A stretch of DNA of 43,114 nucleotides from Cytidiella melzeri (GCA_022592445.1 JABYQR010000366.1:1-43114); one strand, 5' to 3'; shown: positions 10,302 through 20,665, counted from the stretch's first letter. Notes: generated from the letters alone by a model not told the origin. Translations and numbers: made by a program.

Positions 10302-10450
10302 CTAAGCCACGTGATACGGGCGCTTAATAGACGTGCAAAGCAGTTTGTGCAGAGAAGGTTGTAACTGAGCTGCAGCCTGGAGTTTTACAGATAAAAACAA
10401 GAGGTAAATTGCAAAAATTAAGGGCTAGTCAGGCTATCCATTACAGAAGC
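10302..10450 (-). mobile_element. Truncated inverted LTR B with right TSD
   Basis: 10302-10445 is the first ~144 bp of a B-type LTR in antisense (minus strand TGTAATGGATAGCCTGACTAGCCC start; compare 3295-3438). It begins precisely at the end of element B's own 3' LTR, so element B probably inserted into this older LTR, using ctaag as target; the rest would lie left of the window. The following gaagc (10446-10450) is the expected TSD of the older LTR. Confidence 0.88.
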
Positions 10451-11247
10451 GCCGCAGTTGTAAGAAAGGCAAACTGACAATGGAAGAATTCCCTGAGCAA
10501 GGCATACCAACTCCAGGTGACGGTGGCAAACAGCTTGACACAATCATGCTTTGTCTGAGTCCGCAAATGATGGTTGGGCTTGATCATGTTTGTGCTGGCC
10601 CAAGGAGCTCTTCACGATGCGGAGGACTCTACTGCCAACAGGGATTCAATGCAGGACAGCAGATGGGTTCACGATGCCGGCATACTGGACAAGAACTTGG
10701 ACGTGTCTCCTCCCCGCTCTGCATAACATTGAGTCCCACCATTATGTGCGTTTTCCTCATTGCTCTTGTATTTGCTCGTGGCAACGCCGCTCTCAGACAC
10801 GTTGTAATGAGTCGCACGGTTGATGTGACTGCTTTACAAAGTGTCCAAAGGCTTCTTGCACCGACCACCGAGGAAGCGGATCCATTGCCAACCCTCATCA
10901 CTTACCTAGTTGTGTACTTTTGCTGCGCCTATCACACGTTTTGACTTTCAATCTCCCCATTGCGCATACTCTACTGTGTGCATAGTACCTCTGCATGGAC
11001 CCTCCCTGGCTTTGCCAACAAATAACAATACTGAAAAGAAAAAAAAAAACATTGCCAACCCCTTGATTTTGTCATCCTGACTTTTGAGACACAGTGGGTA
11101 CAAGCAAGGTCCGGGTACACAGGGTGCTTGCATGCTCGTGAACAAAGGAAGTGCCAATATGGGGACAGCTAATTTCAGCCTGATGACAACGTCTCAGGTA
11201 AAGAACTTAATATACAGATAATCCGAGTGGCGCATGTCAAAAGTATA
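10446..11247 (+). repeat. Left outer arm of inverted repeat
   Basis: It is the inverse of 19452-20251 with many point differences and few indels, ending at the shared gcatgtcaaaagtata. A 154-codon ORF (10480-10944) has a partial counterpart in the right arm (20275-19850), but its differences are mostly non-conservative. A different frame (starting VLAQGALHDAEDSTANRD near 10593) shows mostly conservative changes between arms, though stops interrupt it further on. That second frame is the better candidate for a dead ancestral coding sequence. No family was recognised. Confidence 0.85.
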
Positions 11248-11859
11248 AGGAGATGGGATGACGGGATATTGTATTGAGATCAAGCAACCTATTTGTAGCG
11301 TAGAGGGAAAACTGGATGATGTATATATATTATCCTAATTGCAAGGGTAGGTACGACTACGTTTTGCAGCCAGAGTAACTTAATCGCTAGTGTATGAACA
11401 CAACTCGCATACTCTACAGGTGCAGTACTCTGCCGGAAACACCCGCAAATCATTTTTCAAACTCTCCAGCTCCATCCTGCCTCACAAAAGACTGGCTGAT
11501 GACGGACATGTCGAGAGTGCACACTTCATTGTTGACCTCATAGCAAATTGCCATCAGCTGTACGTTGTCTTGCAAAAAAACACGCACCTTTTCCCTCTGT
11601 AGTCTTCTTCCTCAACCCCAAGACTCCGGCACACGCTGTGCATGCCAACCACGCTCTACAACAATACAACTCGTGAACGACACAATTGTGCTCGCTCCCA
11701 CGTCATGCTCGGATCAGGTTTCATCAGATTGAGTGATCGTGGTTGGCAGAGAAGATAGCAGCAAATTTGTTGTTGCAGGTGATATTGGCGTGCAGTGAGC
11801 AGTTGAGAGGGAATGTGAGTGGTGGGGAATTAGTTGCGCACTTCATCTGTGTCGAGGTG

Positions 11860-11961
11860 CACAAGAGAGGGTGAGACGGAAAAGGATGAACGCAGTACAT
11901 TACACAAGAGGGTACACTCCCCTCTTGTGCAACATAAACCATGGAGAGGGGGGAAAGCGAG

Positions 11962-12002
<41 letters not shown>

Positions 12003-12195
12003 CCAAGACAGAGACCAAGAAGGCGGGGGCTGGAGAGAGCAAGTGAGAGGGCAAGAAAAGGATGAATGCGGTACATTACACAAGAGGGTACACTACCCTC
12101 TTGTGCAACATAAACCGTGGAGAGGTGGGAGAGCGAGAGAGAGAGCAAGACCAAGAATGCGGGGGCTGGAGAGAGCAAGTGAGAGGGCAAAAGCA
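11860..12195 (+). repeat. Tandem duplication with GA microsatellite and stem-loop
   Basis: Two ~150-190 bp units each contain ggatgaa.gc.gtacattacacaagagggtacact, a purine-rich GAGA tract, and gcgggggctggagagagcaagtgagagggcaa. Unit 1 has a (GA)n run at about 11960-11993. The stem-loops are 11903-11929 and 12079-12105. The second is perfect: CACAAGAGGGTA, loop cac, TACCCTCTTGTG. Confidence 0.9.
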
Positions 12196-12213
12196 ACAAG
12201 TCGAAGCTTCAAT

Positions 12214-12342
12214 GATGGTGCCTACCTTAACACTGGACCGCAAGCCCAGGCCGGAATTTGGGGGCTGGAGGGGGAGAAAGCGCGCAAGAACTAGGAGTCG
12301 ACTGATGGCGCCTAACCTTAACACTGGACCGCAAGCCCGGGC
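12214..12342 (+). repeat. 89-bp spaced direct repeat
   Basis: gatggtgcctaccttaacactggaccgcaagccc... at 12214 recurs as gatggcgcctaaccttaacactggaccgcaagccc... at 12303. It is a local tandem duplication immediately after the GA-rich units. Confidence 0.85.
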
Positions 12343-12527
12343 TGACCTGTTAAGCAATCGGATCAGCATGCTGATCGACTTGCGGTATCTCACTGTGCAC
12401 CTCTCCTTGCTTGACTTTGCCACCTCTTTCACTGTATCTCAATGACAGGGTAGTTTACCCTGTTGTTGGCGATATCGTACAACCTTGACACCGCAAACCC
12501 AGACAAATCACAAGGTGCAGAAGTCAA

Positions 12528-12770
12528 TTGAATTACGAAGTCACAACGTTGGAGGACCTTGTCTGTTGCGTAATTGGAGACATACTTGGTGCGTCTGAGG
12601 AGGCAGAGGACTGGTTTCAGAAACGATTAAAGGACATTGTTGAAGGAACGGCAACCCTGGTGTTCAACCGTGAATGGAAGTCATGGCTGCAACAAACTAA
12701 ATCAGCCGCAGACACTTTCCTCACTAATACTGAGACCTTCTCAGCAGATGCTGTATTTAGAGATAATTAA
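12528..12770 (+). CDS. Unrecognised small ORF, possible exon
   Basis: An open frame of about 80 codons with protein-like composition: TLEDLVCCVIGDIL, an acidic helix around EEAEDWFQKRLKDIVEG, then KSWLQQTKSAADTF. There is no ATG at the start, so if it is coding it is an exon or fragment. It lies inside the left-arm insertion. I do not recognise a family and assign no function. Confidence 0.3.
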   Translation: MNYEVTTLEDLVCCVIGDILGASEEAEDWFQKRLKDIVEGTATLVFNREWKSWLQQTKSAADTFLTNTETFSADAVFRDN

Positions 12771-13143
12771 CAGAATACACATAGATACCGTTGTTCATAA
12801 CTGTACACAGCAGATTACAAACTAGCATCCAAATACTATGCTTTAGACCAAAATGAAGTAGAATTTACCACAACTGCACATACATTGCTGGCTATAGCAT
12901 GTGTTTAACTGCAAATGCAAAGACTTTCTAGGTCAGTCATCTAGATGCGTCAAAAATTCAGCCACTGAGTAATTAACCACTGAGTCATGCATGCAACACA
13001 AGAGGATAGCCTGCAGCCGACCAAGTGTACTTGAAATTGCAGAGTGGTTGACAAATGCACATTTCACAGGGTTGGAACATTTGGAAGGTCCGAATTCTCT
13101 AAACCAGGTTTATCTCTGGGGTGAAGTTGGCAGAGCGTCACCC

Positions 13144-13667
13144 ACTGACCATTACAGGTTTTGCCGTCAGTGAGAGGGAAAATCGGCCTCATGCGGCAGC
13201 AGCTGCTTGCAAACTATGTGATTGGTACAAACTGGACAGCCAAAAATCATGTGATAACCTGCAAGAAAAAGATCAGCGGGGTTTCAAACGGAGTCTGAGC
13301 AAATTTTATCAGTATATTGCCCCAACGTTGAGCTCATCCAAGAAGACTTTTATGTCTGTGTGTTGCTGAAGGGCAGGACTATCTGATGATGTAAAATTTG
13401 TGTCTATTCATGTAAATGTGTTCAATACAAAAAACAAAAACAGATTTTGGATGGGAGATTCAGCTCATCTCACACATTTGTAGAGTGAATAACAAAGCAA
13501 ATGAAACACAATTAAATCATTACACCACACTGTTACAAAATTTATGACCGCATGTATTACCCCATCAAATTCCCACAGTTTGGGGGACAAAAAGGTCACA
13601 TCTGAAAAAGCATCAATGCGCTGGCGTGAGCTGGAACAATTCTTCTTCATTCTTCAGGAATTGTAAT
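13144..13667 (+). repeat. Left inner arm of inverted repeat
   Basis: It pairs with 18921-19450 on the opposite strand. Its inner terminus is the block attcccacagtttgggggac...cttcaggaattgtaat (about 13568-13667). That terminus is found a third time at 16108-16204. Confidence 0.88.
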
Positions 13668-13799
13668 TAGAAGACATGCCACACATAGTATTGGCTCTGA
13701 GCAAGAATTACCAGTCCTTTGGAGGCTAACTACAAATTCTCAACCCCTACATTCTCGGACAATGTGGGTTTGTGGCTGCATTAGTAGTGAGTACTGTAT

Positions 13800-14765
13800 C
13801 TGATTGTTTCACAAGGTTTTACAACTGTTAGTTGCTCTCTAAGCAGGAGTTACAATCAGAACACATCCTGTGGCAGTTCCAATGGGGGTGAGGCAGTTCA
13901 GACATCAACAGTACATGGTTGCATCAGCGGCAAGCACTGAATTGGATTGTTGCACAAAGTTCTACAAGCAATAGTTGCTCTATATGGAGGTGGTAAAATC
14001 AGAACATAGCCTGTGGCAGTTCCAATGCAACTGAAGCAGTTCAGACATCAACAAAATGCGGTTGCATCAGCATAAAGCGCTGCCTTTGATTCTTCCATAT
14101 AGTTTCAAGACCACCAGTTGCTCTATAAGCAGGAGTTACAATCTGAATACAGTCTATGTCAGCTCTGATGGGGGTGAGGTAGCGCAGATATCAGCTGGAT
14201 GTGGTTCATCAGCAGCCAGCACTGCATTCAATTGGTCCACCAAGTTTCACAACCACTGAGTTCCAAGGAGGAGTTACAGCTGTGGCAGCTTCAATGGGGG
14301 TGAAGCAGTTCAGACATCAACAGTGCATGGTTGCATTGGCAGCAAGCACTGCATTCAACTGGTCCACAAGGTTTCACAACCACTACTCTCTAAGCAGAAG
14401 CTACAATCAGAACACAATCTGTGGCAGTTCCAATAGGGGTGATGCAGCTCAGACATCAACAGGACATGATTGCATCAGCAGCAAGCACTGCATCAGATTG
14501 TTGCACAAAATTTCACAGCCATGAGTTGCTCTCTAAGGAGGAATCAAAATCAGAACAAAGCCTGTTGCAGTTCTAACGGGGCTGAAGCAGTTCAGACATC
14601 AACAGGATGTGGTTGCATCAGCATAAAGCACTGCCTTTGATTCTTCCATACAGGTTCACAACCACCAGTTGCTCTATAAGCAGGAGTTTCAATAAGAACA
14701 CAGCCTTTGGCAGCTCCAATGGGCGTGAGGCAGTGCAGACATCAACAGGACACATGTAACATGTT
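13800..14765 (+). repeat. 143-bp tandem repeat array, plus orientation, 7 units
   Basis: The core cagttcagacatcaac recurs with its g of gacatcaac at 13901, 14044, 14187, 14313, 14452, 14595 and 14738. The spacings are 143, 143, 126, 139, 143 and 143. Each unit also has tgctctaagcaggagttacaatcagaacac, ctgtggcagttccaatgggggtgag and gcatcagcagcaagcactgcatt. Units are diverged, so the array is not recent. Confidence 0.93.
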
Positions 14766-15498
14766 CTACCAATTGATCTAATGAGACACTCTACAGCCCT
14801 TCATTCTTGAAGCAAGTAATTTTCTAGAATCAGCAGTGAACACTGCACAAGATTAATGACAAGATAGATGCAGCCCTTGCTACCATTGGTGACTACCTTC
14901 ATCAATGTATGGCTCCTTTTCCCCGCAACCAAACTTATCAATTGTAGTACAGTCACTTTATCCCAGATCAACTTGCCTGTCAAAGGTGTCACCAATAGCG
15001 AATGACGGTAATACAGTCAACAACCACGACCAGATGGCTTGGCAAGGTGCTTACCAGGAACACAGTTGTTTACTGAGGTTGTTTTTGGAAACAAAGTCAC
15101 AGGTGCAATTGACTATTTCACACTGTATGATTTATTCAATTTACCATCAATAACATAATCACTTGTAACCCTGCTCCTGCAGTTTACCAAATTTTATCCA
15201 GATTCTCTAATTTAGTTCAATACCATTAAGAAGAAGACGCATGTCACCCAATTTTTATCTACATGCTCTACTCCAAAAACTTGTTTTAATCCTGTGCTCA
15301 CAGCAATTCTTGCACTTCAAACAATACAACACAGTCCCTCTTCTTTCATGAATGATTGTGTGCTCCAGTGAAGACAAACCACCAACTTACTAAACATTAC
15401 TCATTGAAGAAGCTATTTCCAACAAAATTACTTGTTCAGGCTGCTACCAGCACCAAGTTTACTCACAAATCTGGCTCAAAAAGTAATATTTTATTCAA

Positions 15499-15545
15499 TC
15501 TTCAGGAATTGTACTTTCTGCTTGCCGGCCTTGCTAACGCTAGTT
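15499..15545 (+). repeat. 47-bp segment shared with 37879-37925
   Basis: tcttcaggaattgtac..., gcttgccggcc and tgctaacgctagtt are shared with only about three differences. It starts with the same cttcaggaattgta that ends the inner arms. Confidence 0.85.
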
Positions 15546-16060
15546 CTGACTGTAACTCCTGCTTATAGAGCCACTGGTAGTTGTGAAACTGTATGGAAAA
15601 AACAAAGACAGTGCTCTAAGCTGATGCAACAATGTCTTGTTGATGTATGAACTGCCTCAGCCCCATTTGAACTGCCACAGGCTATGCTCTGATTTTAATT
15701 CCTCCTTAAAGAGCAATGCATGGTTGTGAAACTTTGTGCAACAATCCGACACAGTGCTTGCTGCTGATGAAACCATGTCCTGTTGATGTCTGAACTGCCT
15801 CAGCCCCATTAGAACTGCCACAGGCTATGCTCTGATTTTAATTCCTCTTCAAAGAGCAATGCATGGTTGTGAAACTTTGTGCAACAATCCAACACAGTGC
15901 TTGCTGCTGATGCAATCATGTTCTGTTGATGTTTGAACTGCCTCACCCCATTGGAACTTCCACAGGCTGTGTTCTGATTGTAACTCCTGCTTAAAGAGCA
16001 ACTAACAGTAGTGAAACTTTGTGGAACAATCAGATGCATTAACCACTGCTGATAGCTGTA
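15540..16060 (-). repeat. 143-bp repeat array, minus orientation, ~4 units
   Basis: The reverse complement of the plus array. gttgatgt occurs at 15639, 15782 and 15925 (spacing exactly 143), with actcctgctta.agagcaact boundaries at each end. With the plus array it forms a large imperfect hairpin around a ~0.78 kb spacer. Confidence 0.92.
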
Positions 16061-16107
16061 ATCATTGTTTTGTTATTGACACTGTTACTGTCTGTATTCT
16101 TCTATCA

Positions 16108-16204
16108 AATTCCCACCCTTTGGGGGAAAAAAGCTCACATCTGAAAAGGCATCAATGTGCTGGAGCACACTGGAACAATCCTTCCTCATTCCTCAGGAAT
16201 TGTA
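16108..16204 (+). repeat. Third copy of the inner-arm terminus
   Basis: ctatcaaattcccaccctttgggggaaaaa...catctgaaaa.gcatcaatg.gctgg...aggaattgta matches 13560-13667 in the same orientation. It directly follows the minus-oriented 143-bp array. Confidence 0.85.
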
Positions 16205-17540
16205 ACATGTGTCAAACAATAGATTGTTATCATCTCACACAGCCTCTATCCATGGTTATATAGTTGTTTCATCTGAAACTGTATCCTGTCTATCACAAAC
16301 AAAAGTAGTGTCAGGGACAAAGAACCTACCCCTCTCCACCCTCTTGCTTCTTTGCCTCCTTCTTCTGTTCTTCATTTGACAGGTCCGAGTAGTAAGATTT
16401 GATACTATGGGCTGCAAATTCCGTCCATTATTTGTTTCAATATTGCAATTTTAACATCTGAAACAGCTTCCATAATAGGGGTGTTACAAAACTAATATTG
16501 CCATCAATCACACCTGACATTGCCAACTGATAGATTGCTATAAATTGAAACAGGCTGCTGTCTATCACAAACAAAGTCAAAAAATGTCAGGGTTGGCAAA
16601 CTAACTCCTTTCCATCCTCCTGTTTCTTTTTTCTCTCCCCCCCTTCTGTTGTACACTTGCCATTTTCCCCAAGCAAGTCATTGGATTGAGCAAAGATATA
16701 CATCTAGACCATTAAATATGGATCATGGTGTAGATTCATCTGATATGTTCTGTATATGTGTCTATTGCTAACACCATGCGGGTACTGGGGGATCTTCTAT
16801 ACCAAACAGGAGAGTAATGAACAAGTATCAAATGATGTTCTAACATTCTGATGCATTATAGTGGTATTTCTGCAGAGCACTAGTCCCAACTACACATAAA
16901 CAATGAGATATTCCAAGCCTTGTGGCACTGTACTGTGTTATTGATATATAAATCTCAAAGAAGTTTCATGATTTGTTGAAACATGCAAATGCACCTCTTC
17001 CATGTGCATGCTGTGGTTCTCATCATCAGCACTGCACATTATTTTCAGATATATATAGCTCCATGCCATAGTCCTCATATTCTCAGCACTTGACACTCAA
17101 CCCCATTTCTTTAAGTTTTGCATTTGTGGCACACTGGTAGGTCAGTAGTCATTGTGTACATTGCACTTGGTTGGGTCACTATTCTGACTTTGATCTTATA
17201 GCTAGCAATTCAACTCTTCTTCTCTCAGCACACCTCCATTGCTCCAGGCTTTCTGTTGGCTCAGTACCAGTTGGTAAGCACACTGTTGTGTACATGACAC
17301 ACGCAATGGGCTACAACACTGAGATTGTTTTTGAAGCTAGCTGTGTGCCATTCTAAAACTGCCCTTTGATACACCCCTGTTGCTCCATTTTCCGCTACTT
17401 CAGCATTGGTCAGTCACTACATTTTTGTCTGCATTGCATTCCCCTTGTTTCAGAATACTTAAATTGTTTCTCCAGCTGACCATCTGACTGCACCCTTAAC
17501 AAACTGCACTTTGACACACCTCCATTGATCCACTGGTTGT
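16205..17540. other. AT-rich, no confident gene
   Basis: It contains an old direct duplication: 16283-16370 and 16555-16640 share tctatcacaaacaaa, tgtcagg and a c/t-rich tail. From about 17110 a degenerate ~150-bp repeat begins, with blocks such as tttgacacacctccattg, ttcagcattggtcagtca and attgcacttg...ggtcag, continuing to 17605. No reading frame stands out. Confidence 0.6.
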
Positions 17541-17900
17541 TTTGTTATTTCAGTCTCAGTCATTCAGCATTTTATTGCTTGTATTGCACTTGCCTTGGGT
17601 CAGTTTTCTGAGTTCTATTCAGCTGGCATCCTCAATTTTCCTTTGGCAACATTCAACATTCAACACCGTGATGCAGTTATTTACCTCCCTTATGTTGCTT
17701 GCCAGCATTTGCACCATTGTCAACAGCACAAGTAATGCTGCAGCTGTGTCTACCACCCTGCACAGAAATGTAGAACCCCACCTCCCAAAGGACTCAAGCA
17801 TCTTCAACACCTTGAGACAACGGGCATCAAATACTCCAAGGTCTTACACAGAAGAAGGTTCATTTTCAGTTGACTGTAGATGTGTTAGCATAAAGACTGA

Positions 17901-18194
17901 GTACTGCCTACAGATTATGCCAGGGACACAGAAATCTACATCTCAGCAAAGAATGAGTTGGACCAGGCTAAATCCACTTTGGAAAAGCTAAGGCAGGAAA
18001 AAAATGAGTGGTTACAAGATTCTAAGCGTCAGCATGTGGCAGAGGACCTTAAGCAAGTCTACAAAATCTTTGCAGACCTCTGTGCAGGCGACATCAAAGA
18101 GTGGAAGCGCAAAAAGAAACAGGCTTATAATAAGCAAAACCACCTGAAAGAGAAATTTCGTAAGAACAAAAAGCCAGTCCCCACATTAGACTAG
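17901..18194 (+). CDS. Coiled-coil-like C-terminal exon, unrecognised
   Basis: Frame 3 is open from 17901, with a plausible splice acceptor cctacag just inside (17912), to a TAG at 18192-18194. The peptide is strongly helical and charged: ELDQAKSTLEKLRQEKNEW, then KQVYKIFADLCAGDIKEWK and a basic tail KRKKKQAYNKQNHLKEKF. It looks like the end of a protein with a coiled coil. An overlapping frame (17542-17991) begins with a hydrophobic stretch but lacks coherent composition. No family was recognised. Confidence 0.35.
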   Translation, partial: VLPTDYARDTEIYISAKNELDQAKSTLEKLRQEKNEWLQDSKRQHVAEDLKQVYKIFADLCAGDIKEWKRKKKQAYNKQNHLKEKFRKNKKPVPTLD

Positions 18195-18920
18195 TTACAG
18201 TTGGCTTTCTCTTGTCTCATAACCCCTTATTCTCATGTATCTATCCATGTCCTCTACACACAAATATGTAACAAAACCCAGGTTGTTGAAGAGGGCCTGA
18301 GCAAGGAACATTTTGTGGATGTACATCATAGCTATTCACAGCATAATCTATGATTCAATCAACCTGGGTTCAGGCACTGCAACTTTCAATTAGTGGTAGC
18401 AGGGCTGGCATGCGGCAAGTACAATTCCTAAACTTACCAACCTGTATCTACTGCTTCACCTACGCGAGTTGGCACAAAGATAACATGGCAGATTTGATTG
18501 TGTCATCAAATACTTTTTTGTTACACTGAATCATTGTGCTATATTCACTTCAACAATCAAGCTTTGTGCAAAAACAAGGAGGCATATGCACAGCATAACT
18601 ACAAGAGTTGTGTAAATACTTAACATATCTGTGAACATTACCTTGTTGTGATCAATGGCACCTAGAAGATACTTTTACATTACAAATGTGCGTAGAGTCA
18701 CCTACAACATCTGTTGTGGTTTAAAACTGTATCAACCTGGGAAATCAACTTCTCTAGTAACTTTCATCAGAAACATTCCTGATACTACTCACTCTCATAG
18801 ACTACCTTTTGATTAGTAATAATTATATAACTACCTGCTGTGCTTGCAGTATCTTCCGTTGATAGCCTGTACTGGAAGGCCTGACTGAAAAGACAATGTT
18901 GTTACTGGTAAACAGTTCCC
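18195..18920. other. AT-rich spacer without recognised feature
   Basis: No long open frame, no clear internal repeat and no RNA gene signature was seen between the coiled-coil ORF and the right inner arm. Confidence 0.6.
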
Positions 18921-20251
18921 ATTACGATTCCTGAAGAATGAAGAAGAATCGTTCCAGTTTGCGCCAGCGCATTGATGCTTTTTCAGATGTGACCTTTTTG
19001 TCCCCCAAACTGTGGGAATTTGATGGGGTAATACATGTGGTAATAAATTTTGTAACAGTGTGGTGTAATGATTTGATGGTGTTTCATTTGCTTTGTTATT
19101 CACTCTACAAATGTGTGTGATGAGCTGAATCTCCCATCAAAAATCTGTTTTTGTATTCTTTGAACACATGTTCATGAATAGACACAAATTTTACATCATC
19201 AGATAGTCCTGCCCCTCAGCAACACACAGACATAAAAATCTTCTTGGATGAACCCAACGTTGGGGATATACAGTCAATATACTGATAAAAGTTGCTCAGA
19301 CTCCGTTTGGAACCCCGCTGATCTTTTTCTTGCAGGTTATCACATGATTTTTGGCTATCCAGTTTGTACCAATCACATAGTCTGCAAGCAGCTGCCGCCG
19401 CATTGGGCCAATCTCCCCTCTCACTGATGGTAAAATCTGTAATGGTCAGTATATACTTTTGACATGCGCCACTCGGATTATCTGTATATTAAGTTCTTTA
19501 CCTGAGACGTTGTCATCAGGCTGAAATTAGCTGTCCTCATATTGGCACTTCCTTTGTTCACGAGCATGCAAGCACCCTGTGTACCCGGACCTTGCTTGTA
19601 CCCACTGTGTCTCAAAAGTCAGGATGACAAAATCAAGGGGTTGGCAATGTTTTTTTTTTCTTTTCAGTATTGTTATTTGTTGGCAAAGCCAGGAAGGGTA
19701 CATGCCGAGGTACTATGCACACAGTAGAGTATGCGCAACAGGGAGATTGAAAGTCAAGACGCGCGATACGCGCAGCAAAAGTACACAACTTAGTAAATTA
19801 TGAGGGTTAGTGATGAATCCACTTCCTCGGTGGTCAGTGCAAGAAGCCTTCAGACACTTCGTAAAGCAGTCACATTGACCGTGCGACTCATTACAGAGTG
19901 TCTGAGAGCGGCGTTGCCACAAGCAAAGACAAGAGCAGTGAGGAAAACGCACTTTACGGTGGGACTCGATGTTATGCAGAGCAGGAAGGAGACGCGTCCA
20001 AGTTCATGTCTAATATGCCGGCATTGTGAACCCATTTGCTGTCCTGCATTGTATCCCTGTTGGCAGTAGAGTCCTCCGCATTGTGAAGAGCTCCTTGGGC
20101 CAGCACGAACATGTTCCAACCCAATCGTCATTCGCGGACTCAGACGATGCAGGATTGTGTCAAGCTGTTTGCCACCGTCACCCGTAGTCGGTATGCCTCG
20201 CTTGGGAATTCTTCCGTCGTCAGTTCGCCTTTCTTCCAACCGCGGCGCTTC
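18921..20251 (-). repeat. Right arm of inverted repeat (uninterrupted)
   Basis: 18921-19450 is the inverse of 13144-13667 and 19452-20251 the inverse of 10446-11247. Here the two segments are contiguous (aaaagtatatactgacc on the minus strand). The outer edge is defined only by where the left arm is cut by LTR B. Homology could extend further, since a short open frame on the minus strand crosses the edge (about 20327 to 20155). Confidence 0.88.
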
Positions 20252-20398
20252 CAGGAGACGCAAGCAGAAATCCACTTACTGGGAGGCTCTGGCTCAGCTT
20301 TTCTGGTTCGAACACGAATTGTATGACTTTAGGGGCACAATTTAGAGTCCTGCTCATGTCTGAGGTGCGTCAAACCCGCGAGCATGTTGATCACTGAC

Positions 20399-20570
20399 TT
20401 ACCAGACATATCGGGAGCCTATAGCGACCCCTTTGTCCCCGTTCTCATCTCGATGTGCCCCACTTTCTTCAACCTCCTCTGACTCTTTGTTTCTCTCCTC
20501 ACCATCCCCGTCAATTTTGTTTTGCTTGACTTCCTCCTCAACCCGTTGCGTTTCCGGAAATGGATCCATC
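20399..20570 (-). CDS. Acidic hypothetical exon
   Basis: On the minus strand an ATG at 20570 opens a frame beginning MDPFPETQRVEEEV, rich in Glu, Lys and Asp (GDGEERNKESEEVEESG), ending SRYVW just before a GTAAGT donor (near 20401). It lies between the inverted-repeat element and repeat D1. It may be a first exon of a small gene or a remnant. No family is recognised. Confidence 0.35.
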
Positions 20571-20665
20571 GCAATGTCGGCGAGGGCGACTAGTAGATAG
20601 GTAGTGCTGCAAAGAGCAGCTAAGCACGGTAAGTCAGGTATATCCTCATGCGCCACAAAGTGTAA

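Larger units (their letters stand above)
11248..13143. other. Insertion present only in left arm
   Basis: These 1896 bp have no counterpart between the two arm segments on the right side, where the sequence passes directly from aaaagtata to actgaccatt. It contains GA-rich tandem duplications with stem-loops (11850-12330) and a small ORF (12528-12770). No clear TSD was found at its edges, so insertion on the left and deletion on the right are both possible. Confidence 0.75.
10446..20251. mobile_element. 9.8-kb inverted-repeat (foldback) element of unknown type
   Basis: Two long arms in inverted orientation enclose ~5.2 kb. The outer arm 10446-11247 pairs with 19452-20251, and the inner arm 13144-13667 pairs with 18921-19450. 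The left arm carries 1896 bp (11248-13143) that the right arm lacks. Between the arms are 143-bp repeat arrays in opposite orientations and two short unrecognised ORFs. No transposase was recognised. The true outer end is unknown, because the left end is covered by LTR B. It could be a foldback transposon, a TIR element that lost its transposase, or an inverted duplication of host DNA. Confidence 0.7.

Noticed and set aside
10480..10944. 154-codon open frame in the left outer arm, with a partial counterpart at 19850-20275
   Set aside because: Differences between the two copies are mostly non-conservative in this frame, while another frame shows conservative changes. It is more likely an incidental open frame.
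11724..12294. Several overlapping open frames of 64-119 codons rich in Arg/Glu or Ser/Leu
   Set aside because: They are translations of GA-rich microsatellite and tandem repeats on both strands, with no protein-like composition.
13800..16060. Regularly spaced repeats considered as a CRISPR-like array
   Set aside because: The whole 143-bp unit is repeated with divergence, with no conserved repeat plus unique spacer pattern, and the DNA is eukaryotic.
20300..20320. ggttcgaacac resembling a tRNA B box
   Set aside because: No matching T-stem, A box or acceptor stem could be paired.
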